Shown: piece by piece, positions 52,686-61,885 of the stretch
Layout: every line of letters starts with the position of its first letter
How positions within the stretch are numbered: position 1 is the stretch's first letter
Assembly: GCF_017921895.1 (NCBI RefSeq)
Contig: NZ_JAFIDN010000010.1
Location: 62,001-126,000, forward strand
Direction of reading: 5' to 3'
DNA length: 64,000 nt
Origin: Natronogracilivirga saccharolytica
GTDB taxonomy: Bacteria > Bacteroidota > Rhodothermia > Balneolales > Natronogracilivirgulaceae
Translations under genes and position numbers: made by a program
The notes under the pieces: generated by a model
Databases searched by the model: none
Seen by the model: the letters and a program-made list of their open reading frames with translations, nothing else
What the model was told of the DNA's origin: nothing

Positions 52686-53345
52686 CTACTGGTATGAAAT
52701 GATCAGATCCCGGTAATCATCCAGCGAACGGGGATTCTCGACAGCTTCGCCGTTAATGAACAGAGAGGGTACAGAGCGGACGCCCAGTTCCTGACCGTCT
52801 TCGTAATCCGCCTCGATACGATCGGAGAGTTCGGGATCCTGGAGGTCTTCATCCAGCTGATCCATATCCAGTTCAATGGAATCGGCAAACTGCCGGAAAA
52901 TGGATTCTGCGTCACCCCGTGACCACTGCTGCTGATTGATATAAATCAGGTCATGCATTTCCCAGAAAGCATCCTGACGTCCGGCGGCCTCGGCATAGCG
53001 CGAAGCAAGACGGGAGTGCTCGAAGTTCCTGAGCGGGAAATGTCGGTAGACAAACAGCACATCATCGCCAAGCTCTTCACTCAGCCGGTCGTCCATGGAA
53101 GCGTAGAACCGGCAAGCCGGACACTGAAAATCGCTGTATTTGACAACAATCACACCGGCGTCGGGATTGCCCTTGATCCAGTCATCCTGACGCGGTTCAA
53201 GAATTTCTTCGTTTACCGAATTGCCGGCACCCGCAGCAGTGGTTTCAGGCGCTGCAGATTCATCATCGGCCATCCGGAACATCACCAGTGTAACGGCAGC
53301 AAGTCCGACAACAAGTCCGCCCCAAAGCGCAAATCGTTTACTCAT
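52686..53345 (-). CDS. DsbA-like periplasmic thiol oxidase
   Basis: 219 aa. An N-terminal helix (about 7-22) anchors the protein in the inner membrane. Then a thioredoxin fold with the helical insertion of the DsbA/BdbD group: catalytic CPAC in YSDFQCPACRF near 75-78, the conserved VRSVPSLFING cis-proline near 193-197. It should insert disulfides in exported proteins, with the downstream VKOR protein as its electron acceptor. ATG at 53345; the gene pair looks like a two-gene operon. Confidence 0.93.
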   Translation of the reverse strand: MSKRFALWGGLVVGLAAVTLVMFRMADDESAAPETTAAGAGNSVNEEILEPRQDDWIKGNPDAGVIVVKYSDFQCPACRFYASMDDRLSEELGDDVLFVYRHFPLRNFEHSRLASRYAEAAGRQDAFWEMHDLIYINQQQWSRGDAESIFRQFADSIELDMDQLDEDLQDPELSDRIEADYEDGQELGVRSVPSLFINGEAVENPRSLDDYRDLIISYQ

Positions 53346-53398
53346 AAATAGTTGGTTAAATGGTAAGTAATGAATTCTAAAAGTACAAAAAAACGGGC

Positions 53399-55315
53399 TT
53401 ATTTAACTGAGGGTTTAATGTAAAACTCGCTTACTCGCAGTCGTATTGTTTCAGCCTCTTCATTTTCTCCCAGGCGTTCTTTAATATCGGCCCGGGCGGC
53501 ATGTGCTTTCCCGGCCACCCAGGAGTCCGGAAAGGAACGGGCTGAGCGGGTAAGCAGTTCAAGGGCGTCTTCAAACCCTGCGTCATGCTCCATCAGCCGG
53601 AGCCCCTCGCGATAATCCTCTTTCCATTTGAGAGCGACCTCATCCATACGGTCCGCTTCCTGAAAAACCTCAAACTCCGGAACACTGACTTTGCTGTTTT
53701 TTTCCAGGATTTCGGGTCGCCGCCGGCTGAAATACTCCTCCAGTGCCCGTACATAGCCCTCGGCCTCGAGCCGGTTGTAACCGGGATCTTTGAGGCGCTG
53801 TTCTTCTTCCGGATTGGTGAAAAAGGAGGCTTCGACAATGACGCCGGGAATGCCGTAGGAGTTTCGAAGCACATTGGTTCCTGCTGACGGAAAGATGGTG
53901 TGGTCGGAGACGACGCTTACCGGGGCTTCACCGCCGAAAAGGTGCCTGTTCATCTGCTTTCCCATGATTTCGGCCAGCTCGACCGAGGCCCGGTTTTCAC
54001 TGGCGTTGCCGTGGAAATAGACGATCGGAAAGTTGACTTCCGGATCGGCAGTGGCGTTGTGATGCACCGACAGGAAAACGTCGGCATCATTTTCAACAGC
54101 CAGCCGGGCGCGGTCCTCAAGTTCCACCTCAACATCCTCAGTGCGGGTCATCAGTACTTTTGCTTCCCGCTCTTCAAGCATTTCCTGCAGCTTGAGGGCC
54201 ACGCGGAGATTGATCCACTCCTCCCGCTCACCGGCTGGACCAACCCGGTAGTCGTCATAGTCAGCTGTCCCGCCATGTCCCGGGTCCACCGCCACGATGC
54301 GTCCCTTCAGCGGGTCACCGGCAATGGGTTTCGATGCCGTCCCGCGATCCGCCTTTCCGGATGTTCGTGATGTCATGTAGTTATACACCTTGCGCGAAAT
54401 TTCAGCCCCTGTCTGATGCCCGACTGCGTGTTCCGGCAAATCCTTGGACAGAACGACCAGCACGTAACGGCGTCCGTCCGGAAGGAAAACAATCCCCGAA
54501 TCGTGCGTGATTCCGGTGATCGAACCCGTTTTGTGCGCTACTTCCACCTCATCGGGCAGTCCGGCGGGGATCATGTTGCGGTAGTGCTGATCTTTGAGAA
54601 TGGAGATCACTTCCTCCCGGGCGTCTTCATCAAGAATGGCACCTTCGGCAAGACGCTGGTACATTACAGCCATGCCGCGGGCTGTGGTCTCATTGTTCAT
54701 TCCGGCCTCAAATGCGGGCATATCTTCCACACCGCGAAGCACGCGGATGCCGTCAGCACCGATTTTTTGCATCGTGCGGTTGACACTGTCGGCATTGACA
54801 TGTTCGATGACCAGGTTTGTGGCCAGGTTTCCGCTTCGCACGATCATGGAATAGACCAGTTCTCGAATGGCCATTTCCGAACCCAGGTGCTCATACAGGG
54901 CATCGCCACCGTCGCGGTCGATGCTCAGCTCATAGGTGCTGCCATCGGCTATGCTGACAAATTCGTTCTTGACGGGAAGCGTGTCATCGAGATCAAAACG
55001 GCCGTCCATTGCCTGACGGTAGACTTCGATCATGACCGGTGTCTTCATGGTGCTCGCCGCATGAAACCACTCGTCGGCATTCACAAAAACTGCCGAATCG
55101 GGCTCATCGACGTCGATGAATGCAACGCCGTAGGTTCCTTCGGAGCTGCTGATGAGGGTGCGGATGTGCTCCTCGAGCTCCGTGAGTGACTTCGGCGCAT
55201 CTTCACCGTTGGCGCCCTTTGCATCTTCGCTGCCATCAGCCGGATGGCAGGCCATCATCATCACCGGCATGGCTAAAGCAACGGCAATGCAGAGCGGATA
55301 TATAAAGGAGTTCAT
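53399..55315 (-). CDS. Lipoprotein fusing a class-A beta-lactamase-like domain to an Amidase_3 domain
   Basis: 638 aa. Lipobox cysteine near residue 23 (VMMMAC). Residues about 45-320 form a class-A beta-lactamase/transpeptidase-like domain: S88-TM-K91 nucleophile motif, SGN at 161-163, and KTG at 252-254. Residues about 338-525 form an N-acetylmuramoyl-L-alanine amidase: VDPGHGG with zinc His347, Glu near 366, SVHHNA His418, and VIVEASFF with the catalytic Glu near 488. The last 100 residues are helical, TPR-like. Both active sites are intact. Individually both families act on peptidoglycan or its analogues. ATG at 55315, 15 bases after the M14 gene. Confidence 0.88.
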   Translation of the reverse strand: MNSFIYPLCIAVALAMPVMMMACHPADGSEDAKGANGEDAPKSLTELEEHIRTLISSSEGTYGVAFIDVDEPDSAVFVNADEWFHAASTMKTPVMIEVYRQAMDGRFDLDDTLPVKNEFVSIADGSTYELSIDRDGGDALYEHLGSEMAIRELVYSMIVRSGNLATNLVIEHVNADSVNRTMQKIGADGIRVLRGVEDMPAFEAGMNNETTARGMAVMYQRLAEGAILDEDAREEVISILKDQHYRNMIPAGLPDEVEVAHKTGSITGITHDSGIVFLPDGRRYVLVVLSKDLPEHAVGHQTGAEISRKVYNYMTSRTSGKADRGTASKPIAGDPLKGRIVAVDPGHGGTADYDDYRVGPAGEREEWINLRVALKLQEMLEEREAKVLMTRTEDVEVELEDRARLAVENDADVFLSVHHNATADPEVNFPIVYFHGNASENRASVELAEIMGKQMNRHLFGGEAPVSVVSDHTIFPSAGTNVLRNSYGIPGVIVEASFFTNPEEEQRLKDPGYNRLEAEGYVRALEEYFSRRRPEILEKNSKVSVPEFEVFQEADRMDEVALKWKEDYREGLRLMEHDAGFEDALELLTRSARSFPDSWVAGKAHAARADIKERLGENEEAETIRLRVSEFYIKPSVK

Positions 55316-55330
55316 GATTTCTGATTTGAA

Positions 55331-56833
55331 TTAGCGGAAAATCAGGGCATTGCCGACATCCGGAACCGGCTCCATGACATCCACCACAAAGCCGTTGATA
55401 ACCACATAGGCCACTTCATCGCCGCGATAAAGCGCCAGATTGGCAACCCGTCCCATTTTTGGTCCTGCAGGCTGCCGTCCGCGCGGACCAATCAGGTTGA
55501 GCGGGAAATCCGTGTGGCGCCCTTCCGGGAGCTCTTCCACCCTGACAGCCGTGTATCCATCCCGCATGAGCGACACCGGATCGACCGCCGCCAGATCATC
55601 TTCGGTGGCAAAGGTATCGGGATACACCTTGCCCGAATCCACCCGGAGTCCGGAAGCGTCAAACTCCTCATAGCCGTCAAAGGTGGACAAGTCCCCGACT
55701 TCACTGATCGTGCCCCGTTTGTAAAAATCGGTGGCTCCGTTGATGTTGACTTCGGAGCGGTTGACAGCCAGATCAAGCTCAAATTCGTGCTCTTTGAACG
55801 GCATGGTCACATTCCGGAAGATGGCGCTGTGCAGGCGAAACCGGTTGGGCGGGATATCCTCGTACTGCTCGACAGTGTGAGATTCGTAGGTGGTACCGGC
55901 AATGGAGCGGAACGACTCCAGCAGAAGCAGATAGTTCAGTTTGCGTATGTACTGCTTTTCGGGATCGCCTTTCATTCCGCCGCTTTCAACCAGTATCGTG
56001 CTGGTCCCCCACTTCTGGATGTTATCGCCGAACGCCCGCGGCTCAAAGGTGTCTGAAAACGTCGCCACATGTCCGGGTATGAAATCCTGCAGCATCTCGT
56101 CAAGCCGTGCGATCAGTTTCATGCTGCGCTCCCTGACGGGATTGATGCTGCGCTCTTCATCGTAGGCCGGAGCCAGAAAGGCGATAATGGTGCTGTTGGG
56201 CGTATCACCGGCCGAGTATCTGATGCTCTGGTCGTGCAGATTGAACCCGAAATCGGCGTCAAGATCATCCCGGACCCGCTTCAGAATCTGCGACCCCGGC
56301 GACTGAAGCTGGAGCGCATCGCGGTTCATATCGATGCCGAATGCCGTGCGGCGCTGGTAGCGCTGGGCTCCGTCGGGATTCAGCATGGGAATGGCATGGA
56401 TGGTGATGTTCTCCAGGATTTCGCTGCGAAGATCGTTATGTACATCGTCTGCCGTGAAAAAATGAAACAAATCGAACAGCGCCATGGTTGCGGTGGGCTC
56501 GTTGCCGTGCATCTGCGACCACAACAGCACCGATGTGTCACCCGAGCCCATTTTCAGCCGATAAATATCGCGGCCTTCGGCAGACTCCCCCTCATGAATG
56601 AGATCGATATCCGGATGCTCACCGAATTTTTTGACAAGCGGCATGATATCATCGTGTTTGAATCTGCGGTGATTCAGCGAGGGTTCGCGATAGGCTTCAT
56701 AATCGTCATACATCGTCCGGGCAAAAGTGCCTGGATCGTCCCCGTCTCTGGATTCTGAACTCATAGGCATACTGAGAAGCATCAATAATGGCAAAAAAAT
56801 GATAAAGAGTCGTAAATTTAAGGATATCTTCAT
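55331..56833 (-). CDS. M14-family zinc carboxypeptidase, secreted
   Basis: 500 aa. Signal peptide (about 1-25). Zinc ligands are His-Glu in WSQMHGNEPTA near 108-111 and His in FGFNLHDQS near 199; MLNPDGAQRYQRRTAFGIDMNRD is the substrate-binding arginine/asparagine stretch, and a C-terminal Glu in ILVESGGMKG near 292 completes the site. The last 180 residues are a domain I do not recognise, containing two or three beta strands and ending near VINGFVVDVMEPV. Likely a periplasmic or exported peptidase. Begins the - strand unit with the fusion lipoprotein; divergent from the subtilase. Confidence 0.9.
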   Translation of the reverse strand: MKISLNLRLFIIFLPLLMLLSMPMSSESRDGDDPGTFARTMYDDYEAYREPSLNHRRFKHDDIMPLVKKFGEHPDIDLIHEGESAEGRDIYRLKMGSGDTSVLLWSQMHGNEPTATMALFDLFHFFTADDVHNDLRSEILENITIHAIPMLNPDGAQRYQRRTAFGIDMNRDALQLQSPGSQILKRVRDDLDADFGFNLHDQSIRYSAGDTPNSTIIAFLAPAYDEERSINPVRERSMKLIARLDEMLQDFIPGHVATFSDTFEPRAFGDNIQKWGTSTILVESGGMKGDPEKQYIRKLNYLLLLESFRSIAGTTYESHTVEQYEDIPPNRFRLHSAIFRNVTMPFKEHEFELDLAVNRSEVNINGATDFYKRGTISEVGDLSTFDGYEEFDASGLRVDSGKVYPDTFATEDDLAAVDPVSLMRDGYTAVRVEELPEGRHTDFPLNLIGPRGRQPAGPKMGRVANLALYRGDEVAYVVINGFVVDVMEPVPDVGNALIFR

Positions 56834-56947
56834 GGATTAAGGCTGCCTGAAGGTGTGGATTTCATCCCTGACCTCACAAATATATCGAATGAACGCTCTG
56901 TTCCCAAATACGGGTTGTTTTATTGATACCTCAATACCGTGTCTTTT

Positions 56948-59900
56948 ATGAATCACTGCCGGCCTCGTCCCACTTTCTGTGCGCTAATCATCGCCTTCTC
57001 GGCTCAGCTGCTGCTGTTCGCCGGCATTACGGCTGCAGAAGCCCATACCGGCGGCGACCGGGAGTATCTGCCCGGCCGGCTGATCGTCAAGATGGAGGAT
57101 GAGCAGACTTTTTTTCAGGAAATGCAGAAACGGGACACGCGCCATTCCAAAATACCGGATAATGGTCGGTCCGGATGGATTGCGGCAGCTGCTGACGGTC
57201 CGGAGCCCATGCTTTCAGTATATATGGAAGAATACGGAATGCGTGACATGCAGACGGTCTTCCGCAGGAATGCATCCGACGGACTGGGACGTCTGAAGCG
57301 GGCCGGATCCCAACCGGATCGTCTCCGGGAGCTGGCCGAGGGCCTGGAACGCACCTACATGATCAGCTATGCCTCGGATGAAGACCCGATGACACTGGCC
57401 GAAGAGCTGAGCCGGCTGCCCGGCGTGGTCTATGCCGAGCCGCATTTCGTACATGAAACCACCGGGAACATGTCCGAATCGGCCGGACAGATCCGGGAAA
57501 CCGTGACTGAATACATCCCCGATGACCCGAGAATCGGCGATGAAGGTCACGACTATTTCGGCTATCAGAGTTTTTTCGGTGCCTGGGCCCTGAGTCAGGG
57601 ATCATCCGATGTGGTCATCTCCATTGTCGACAGCGGCGTTTTTTATGACCATCCCGACCTGAGAAATAAACTTTGGCGCAACCCGGAACCCGGTCGGGCC
57701 GATGAGTTTTTCCGCTGGACCATCGAAAATGACACCATAGGCTGGAATTTCTGGGAAAGCGGCGATGTGTTTATCGGCGAGGAGCCCGAACAGAATGCCG
57801 ATCCGGTCGGAAATTACTCCACACACGGCACCCATGTCGCAGGAACCGCCGCGGCGGACACCGACAACGGCATAGGTGTTGCCGGCACCGGATTCAACGC
57901 CACCTTCATGCCGGTCAAGACAGGCGGCACCAGAGACTATCCCCGCAACATCGCCTTCGGTTATCATGGCATCCTTTATGCCGCAGTGAACGAAGCCGAC
58001 ATCATCAACTGCAGTTTCGGCGGTACCAGCTATTCCGAATTCGGGCGGGATGTGGTCGAATTTGCCACCGCATCGGGCTCGCTTGTTGTGGCAGCTGCCG
58101 GAAACAACGGAGAAGATGTGCTCTTCTACCCTGCCGCTTTTGATGACGTTCTGACGGTGGGATCCGTCCGGCGCCAGTATGACGATGTCATTTCCCACTT
58201 TTCCAATTACGGGTTTTATGTGGATGTATTTGCGATGGGCGAGGCGCTTTTGAGCACTTTTTTCGAGTACGATTCCGAAGAAGTGAGCTGGAACGCCACG
58301 TATCAGCGCAATACAGGAACATCCATGGCCGCACCGGTGGTGAGCGGACTTGCGGCGCTGATCAAGGCCGGAAATCCCGACTGGTCCCCGCAGCGCATCG
58401 CATCACAGATCCGTACCAATGCCCGCTCCATCAGGCAGACCAATCCCGAGGAAAAATACGAGCACCGGCTTGGCCGCGGACTGATCGATGCTCAGGCAGC
58501 GCTGGAAAACATGAAACCCGGCCTGCGGTTTGTTGATTTTGCTTTTGAATCCCCGGACGGTGACAAGCTCAATGCCGGCGAAAGCGGGTTTCTGACACTT
58601 CAGGCCGTAAATTTCGGCGAGAGCAGCGGCGGCATTGACGTCCGCATCACCCCGCAGCAGGACGGTCTGGAGCTGCAACCGGAAAGTCAGTCCACCGGAC
58701 AGGCCAAAACCGGCGACACCCTTTCCCTCACGTTCGAGATCACCATATCCGATGACTATCGTCTCGATGAAATCCCCCTTTTCCGGATCGACATGGAAGA
58801 CCCGGCGCTGGACTATGACGATTTTGCCATGCTGGAATACGAACGGCTTCTGTTTGATGTGCTTGACATCAATACCATCACGGCCTCGGTCTCATCCGAC
58901 GGAACCATCGGATACATGGATGCGCTGTCGGCGCGCGGCGGTGTCGGTTTCATCCCCGACGAGTACGATAATGTGCTGTTCGAGGGCGGATTGATGATTT
59001 CCGCAGAGCTTGAACGTGAGAATGCCGGACCGCACATCCCGGTTACTGTCAACCAGGTTCGTGACTCCACCGAAATCACACGCCACTTCCTTCCGGAAAA
59101 AAATCTCCGTTTTACGGCCCCGGGCAGTGTTTCCGACCTCGACGGCCTTGCCGAATTCCGCTCAACGGAACACCCTGTTGCCGACGCGCTTTCGGTCAGG
59201 ATGAAAACCTATGCATTTGCGGCGGAACCGCTTGACCAGTCGTTCCTGGTCACCTATGAAATTACCAACCGCAGCATGAACACCTATCACAACATGCATG
59301 TCGGGCTGTTCAACGACTGGGATATCCGTGAGGCAGACACCGACCGGACCGGCTTCATCGAGGAAGACAGTCTCATTTATGCCTATGACCCGGCAGGTCC
59401 GCCCTATGTCACGGCGGCTCAGCTTGGTGCGGTATCCAGCGCCTTTGCCATCGACAACACCTCGCCCATGTCATTGCCCGAGGCCGGTTCCCGCGAAGAC
59501 AGCCTGCGCTTCGGCATCTATTACCGGGAAGCCGAGGCCAATTATGACGGTTTTACAGATGCAGAAAAACGGCTCTCACTCACTGCGGGCACCGAACGCA
59601 CGACCATCGAAGACACGGATATTTCCATCGTGACCGGAACCGGTCCGTTCACTGTGGGTCCTTTTGGCCGGATAACGGTCGGATTTGTTTATGCCTGGGG
59701 GGAAGATGTTGATGACCTGCGCAGCCAGGTGGCCGCTGCTCGTGAGCTTCCGGACATAAGGGTCAGCCGCCCGGGGGAATATCGCCGCGAACGTGATGAG
59801 CCGGAGCGCGCCAAACTGTATCAGAACTTCCCCAATCCGTTCAGCAGCAGCACAATGATCGAGTTCTACATGACGGAGGAAGGACCGGCCGAACTTTCCG

Positions 59901-60067
59901 TTTACGACGTGCTGGGACGGCGTATCGCCACCATCTTCGACGGAGAAGCCGACCGGCAGATCAATCTGGTCGAGTTTAATGCCGGCAGACTGGGAAGCGG
60001 AGTCTATATCGTCGTTTTACGGGCCGAAGGCCGGTCTCAGGCCATTAAGATGACGCTGGTGAAATGA
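56948..60067 (+). CDS. Subtilisin-family (S8) protease with type IX secretion sorting domain
   Basis: 1039 aa from the ATG at 56948; a GTG at 56939 adds three residues. Signal peptide, propeptide-like N-domain (about 40-170), then the catalytic domain with Asp228 (ISIVDSGVFYDHPD), His293 (STHGTHVAGT), Asn386 (AAAGNNG) and Ser459 (GTSMAAPVVSG). A long beta-rich region (about 500-945) follows, and the last 80 residues (LYQNFPNPFSSST, ELSVYDVLGRR, GSGVYIVVL) are a Por-type A sorting domain, which is cut off during export by the type IX system. It should be released or held at the cell surface. The strong wobble-rich terminator at 60139-60188 ends the transcript. Confidence 0.95.
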   Translation: MNHCRPRPTFCALIIAFSAQLLLFAGITAAEAHTGGDREYLPGRLIVKMEDEQTFFQEMQKRDTRHSKIPDNGRSGWIAAAADGPEPMLSVYMEEYGMRDMQTVFRRNASDGLGRLKRAGSQPDRLRELAEGLERTYMISYASDEDPMTLAEELSRLPGVVYAEPHFVHETTGNMSESAGQIRETVTEYIPDDPRIGDEGHDYFGYQSFFGAWALSQGSSDVVISIVDSGVFYDHPDLRNKLWRNPEPGRADEFFRWTIENDTIGWNFWESGDVFIGEEPEQNADPVGNYSTHGTHVAGTAAADTDNGIGVAGTGFNATFMPVKTGGTRDYPRNIAFGYHGILYAAVNEADIINCSFGGTSYSEFGRDVVEFATASGSLVVAAAGNNGEDVLFYPAAFDDVLTVGSVRRQYDDVISHFSNYGFYVDVFAMGEALLSTFFEYDSEEVSWNATYQRNTGTSMAAPVVSGLAALIKAGNPDWSPQRIASQIRTNARSIRQTNPEEKYEHRLGRGLIDAQAALENMKPGLRFVDFAFESPDGDKLNAGESGFLTLQAVNFGESSGGIDVRITPQQDGLELQPESQSTGQAKTGDTLSLTFEITISDDYRLDEIPLFRIDMEDPALDYDDFAMLEYERLLFDVLDINTITASVSSDGTIGYMDALSARGGVGFIPDEYDNVLFEGGLMISAELERENAGPHIPVTVNQVRDSTEITRHFLPEKNLRFTAPGSVSDLDGLAEFRSTEHPVADALSVRMKTYAFAAEPLDQSFLVTYEITNRSMNTYHNMHVGLFNDWDIREADTDRTGFIEEDSLIYAYDPAGPPYVTAAQLGAVSSAFAIDNTSPMSLPEAGSREDSLRFGIYYREAEANYDGFTDAEKRLSLTAGTERTTIEDTDISIVTGTGPFTVGPFGRITVGFVYAWGEDVDDLRSQVAAARELPDIRVSRPGEYRRERDEPERAKLYQNFPNPFSSSTMIEFYMTEEGPAELSVYDVLGRRIATIFDGEADRQINLVEFNAGRLGSGVYIVVLRAEGRSQAIKMTLVK

Positions 60068-60138
60068 GCCGTTAATCCTGCCGTTATATGCGGCGCAGCC
60101 GTTTCCCCTGTGACAGCCTCGTTTGCTTGCTTTCCGGC

Positions 60139-60188
60139 TGCGTTACAAATTGAATTTCCGCAATGAATCGAATTTGTGATGCGTTTTT
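60139..60188 (+). terminator. Intrinsic terminator after the subtilase gene
   Basis: TGCGTTACAAATT (60139-60151) pairs over 13 bases, with three G-T pairs, with AATTTGTGATGCG (60171-60183) around a 19-base loop; TTTTTG follows directly. Confidence 0.6.
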
Positions 60189-60269
60189 GTTTCCATTCGA
60201 TCGGTTTAATAACTTAAGTCCGTTCCGCAGAGCGGTGTCACCCTAACCACTACTATTACACTTTTCCAT

Positions 60270-61868
60270 ATGCCATCAGATCACAGCAATCCCAGTCTTG
60301 AGATACGCCCGCTTTCACTTAAAGATTACAAGTCCGTCAAAGCGCTGCAGCTCAAATGCTTTCCCGACATGGAGCCTTACGAATACAGGCACTTCCGGTC
60401 CCAGCTCAAGCATTTTAATGACGGGCAGATGGGGGTTTTCTTCGACGGCAAGCTGATCGGATGCAGCAACAGCCTGATTCTTGACCTTGACGAGTACTCA
60501 GCGGACCACACCTGGGAAGAGATCGCAGACGACGGATTCATCCGGAATCACGACCCCGAGGGCGACACACTCTACGGAATAGAGGTTATGGTCGACCCCG
60601 AATACCGCGACATGAAAATCGGGCGCAGAATTTACGAAGAGCGGATGGAGCTGTGCCGGCGCCTGAATCTGCGCCGGATCCTGGTGGGCGGACGGCTGCC
60701 CAACTACCATAAACATCAGGACAAAATGGACATTTACACTTATGTCCGGTCTGTGATGAACAAAAAACTTTACGATCCGGTACTGACCTTTCAGCTTCAA
60801 AACGACTTTGTGGTTAAGCGGATCATCCGGGACTATCTGGAAGAAGACACCGATTCGTGCGGATATGCCGCGCTTCTGGAGTGGACCAACTTCGAATATC
60901 AGGCCCAGGAGCCTAAACAGCGCATCACATCAATGCCCGTTCGGCTTTGCTGTGTGCAGTACCAGATGCGAAAAATCTCCAGTTTCGATGAATTCGCCAC
61001 ACACGTAGAGTATTTTGTGGATGTCGCCTCGGATTACAAATCCGATTTTGTGCTGTTTCCCGAGCTGCTGACCACGCAGCTGCTCAGTTTCCACGAAGAG
61101 AAGCGGCCCGGACTTGCCGCCCGCGAGCTGACCACCTACACCGACAGGTACATCGAGTTTTTCCAGGACATGGCCCTGAGCTACAATATCAACATCATCG
61201 GCGGGTCGCATTTTACCCTGGAAAAGGACAACGTGTTCAATGTATCCTATCTGTTCCGGCGCGACGGCACATACGAGAAGCAATACAAAATTCACATCAC
61301 ACCCGATGAAAGTCTCTGGTGGGGAGTGCAGCCCGGTTCCATCCCGAAGGTATTCGACACCGACCGGGGCAAGATCGCCATCAACATCTGCTATGATGTC
61401 GAATTTCCGGAAATGGCACGATATGCCGTCGACAACGGAGCCAACATCCTTTTTGTGCCTTTCTGTACCGATGAGCGCCACGGATTTACCCGCGTGCGCA
61501 CCTGTGCCCAGGCGCGTGCCATCGAAAACCAGATTTACGTCGCCATGGCGGGAACCACCGGCAACATCCCTTCTGTTGAAAACATGGCGATTCAATATGC
61601 GCAGTCAGCCATTTTCACTCCGTCCGACTTTCCATTCAGCCGCGATGGCATTGCGGCTCTTTCGGATGAGAATACCGAGATGGTGGTACTGGCCGACATC
61701 GACACCGAAGTGCTCCGGCGATCACGGCACTCAGGTACCGTCATGCCGCTCAAAGACCGGCGCGGCGATCTTTACAGTGTCCAGTTCCGGGATCTGTCCG
61801 AGCACAGCCGGGTGATGCCCGACGATCCGCCGTTTGATCCCGAAGGCGATGAAGAAGAATTTGAATAG
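60270..61868 (+). CDS. GNAT acetyltransferase fused to a nitrilase-family amidohydrolase
   Basis: 532 aa. Residues about 10-200 are a GNAT domain (GIEVMVDPEYRDMKIGRRIYEE is the acetyl-CoA loop). Residues about 222-500 are a carbon-nitrogen hydrolase with the Glu265 (VLFPELL), Lys340 (KQYKIHITP) and Cys374 (INICYDVEFPE) triad. The fusion is known in the B. subtilis YhcX-type family; the substrate is not established. Cytoplasmic. ATG at 60270. The YpdA-like gene follows 17 bases later, so they may be coexpressed. Confidence 0.92.
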   Translation: MPSDHSNPSLEIRPLSLKDYKSVKALQLKCFPDMEPYEYRHFRSQLKHFNDGQMGVFFDGKLIGCSNSLILDLDEYSADHTWEEIADDGFIRNHDPEGDTLYGIEVMVDPEYRDMKIGRRIYEERMELCRRLNLRRILVGGRLPNYHKHQDKMDIYTYVRSVMNKKLYDPVLTFQLQNDFVVKRIIRDYLEEDTDSCGYAALLEWTNFEYQAQEPKQRITSMPVRLCCVQYQMRKISSFDEFATHVEYFVDVASDYKSDFVLFPELLTTQLLSFHEEKRPGLAARELTTYTDRYIEFFQDMALSYNINIIGGSHFTLEKDNVFNVSYLFRRDGTYEKQYKIHITPDESLWWGVQPGSIPKVFDTDRGKIAINICYDVEFPEMARYAVDNGANILFVPFCTDERHGFTRVRTCAQARAIENQIYVAMAGTTGNIPSVENMAIQYAQSAIFTPSDFPFSRDGIAALSDENTEMVVLADIDTEVLRRSRHSGTVMPLKDRRGDLYSVQFRDLSEHSRVMPDDPPFDPEGDEEEFE

Positions 61869-61885
61869 AAAATAACGCAACCATT

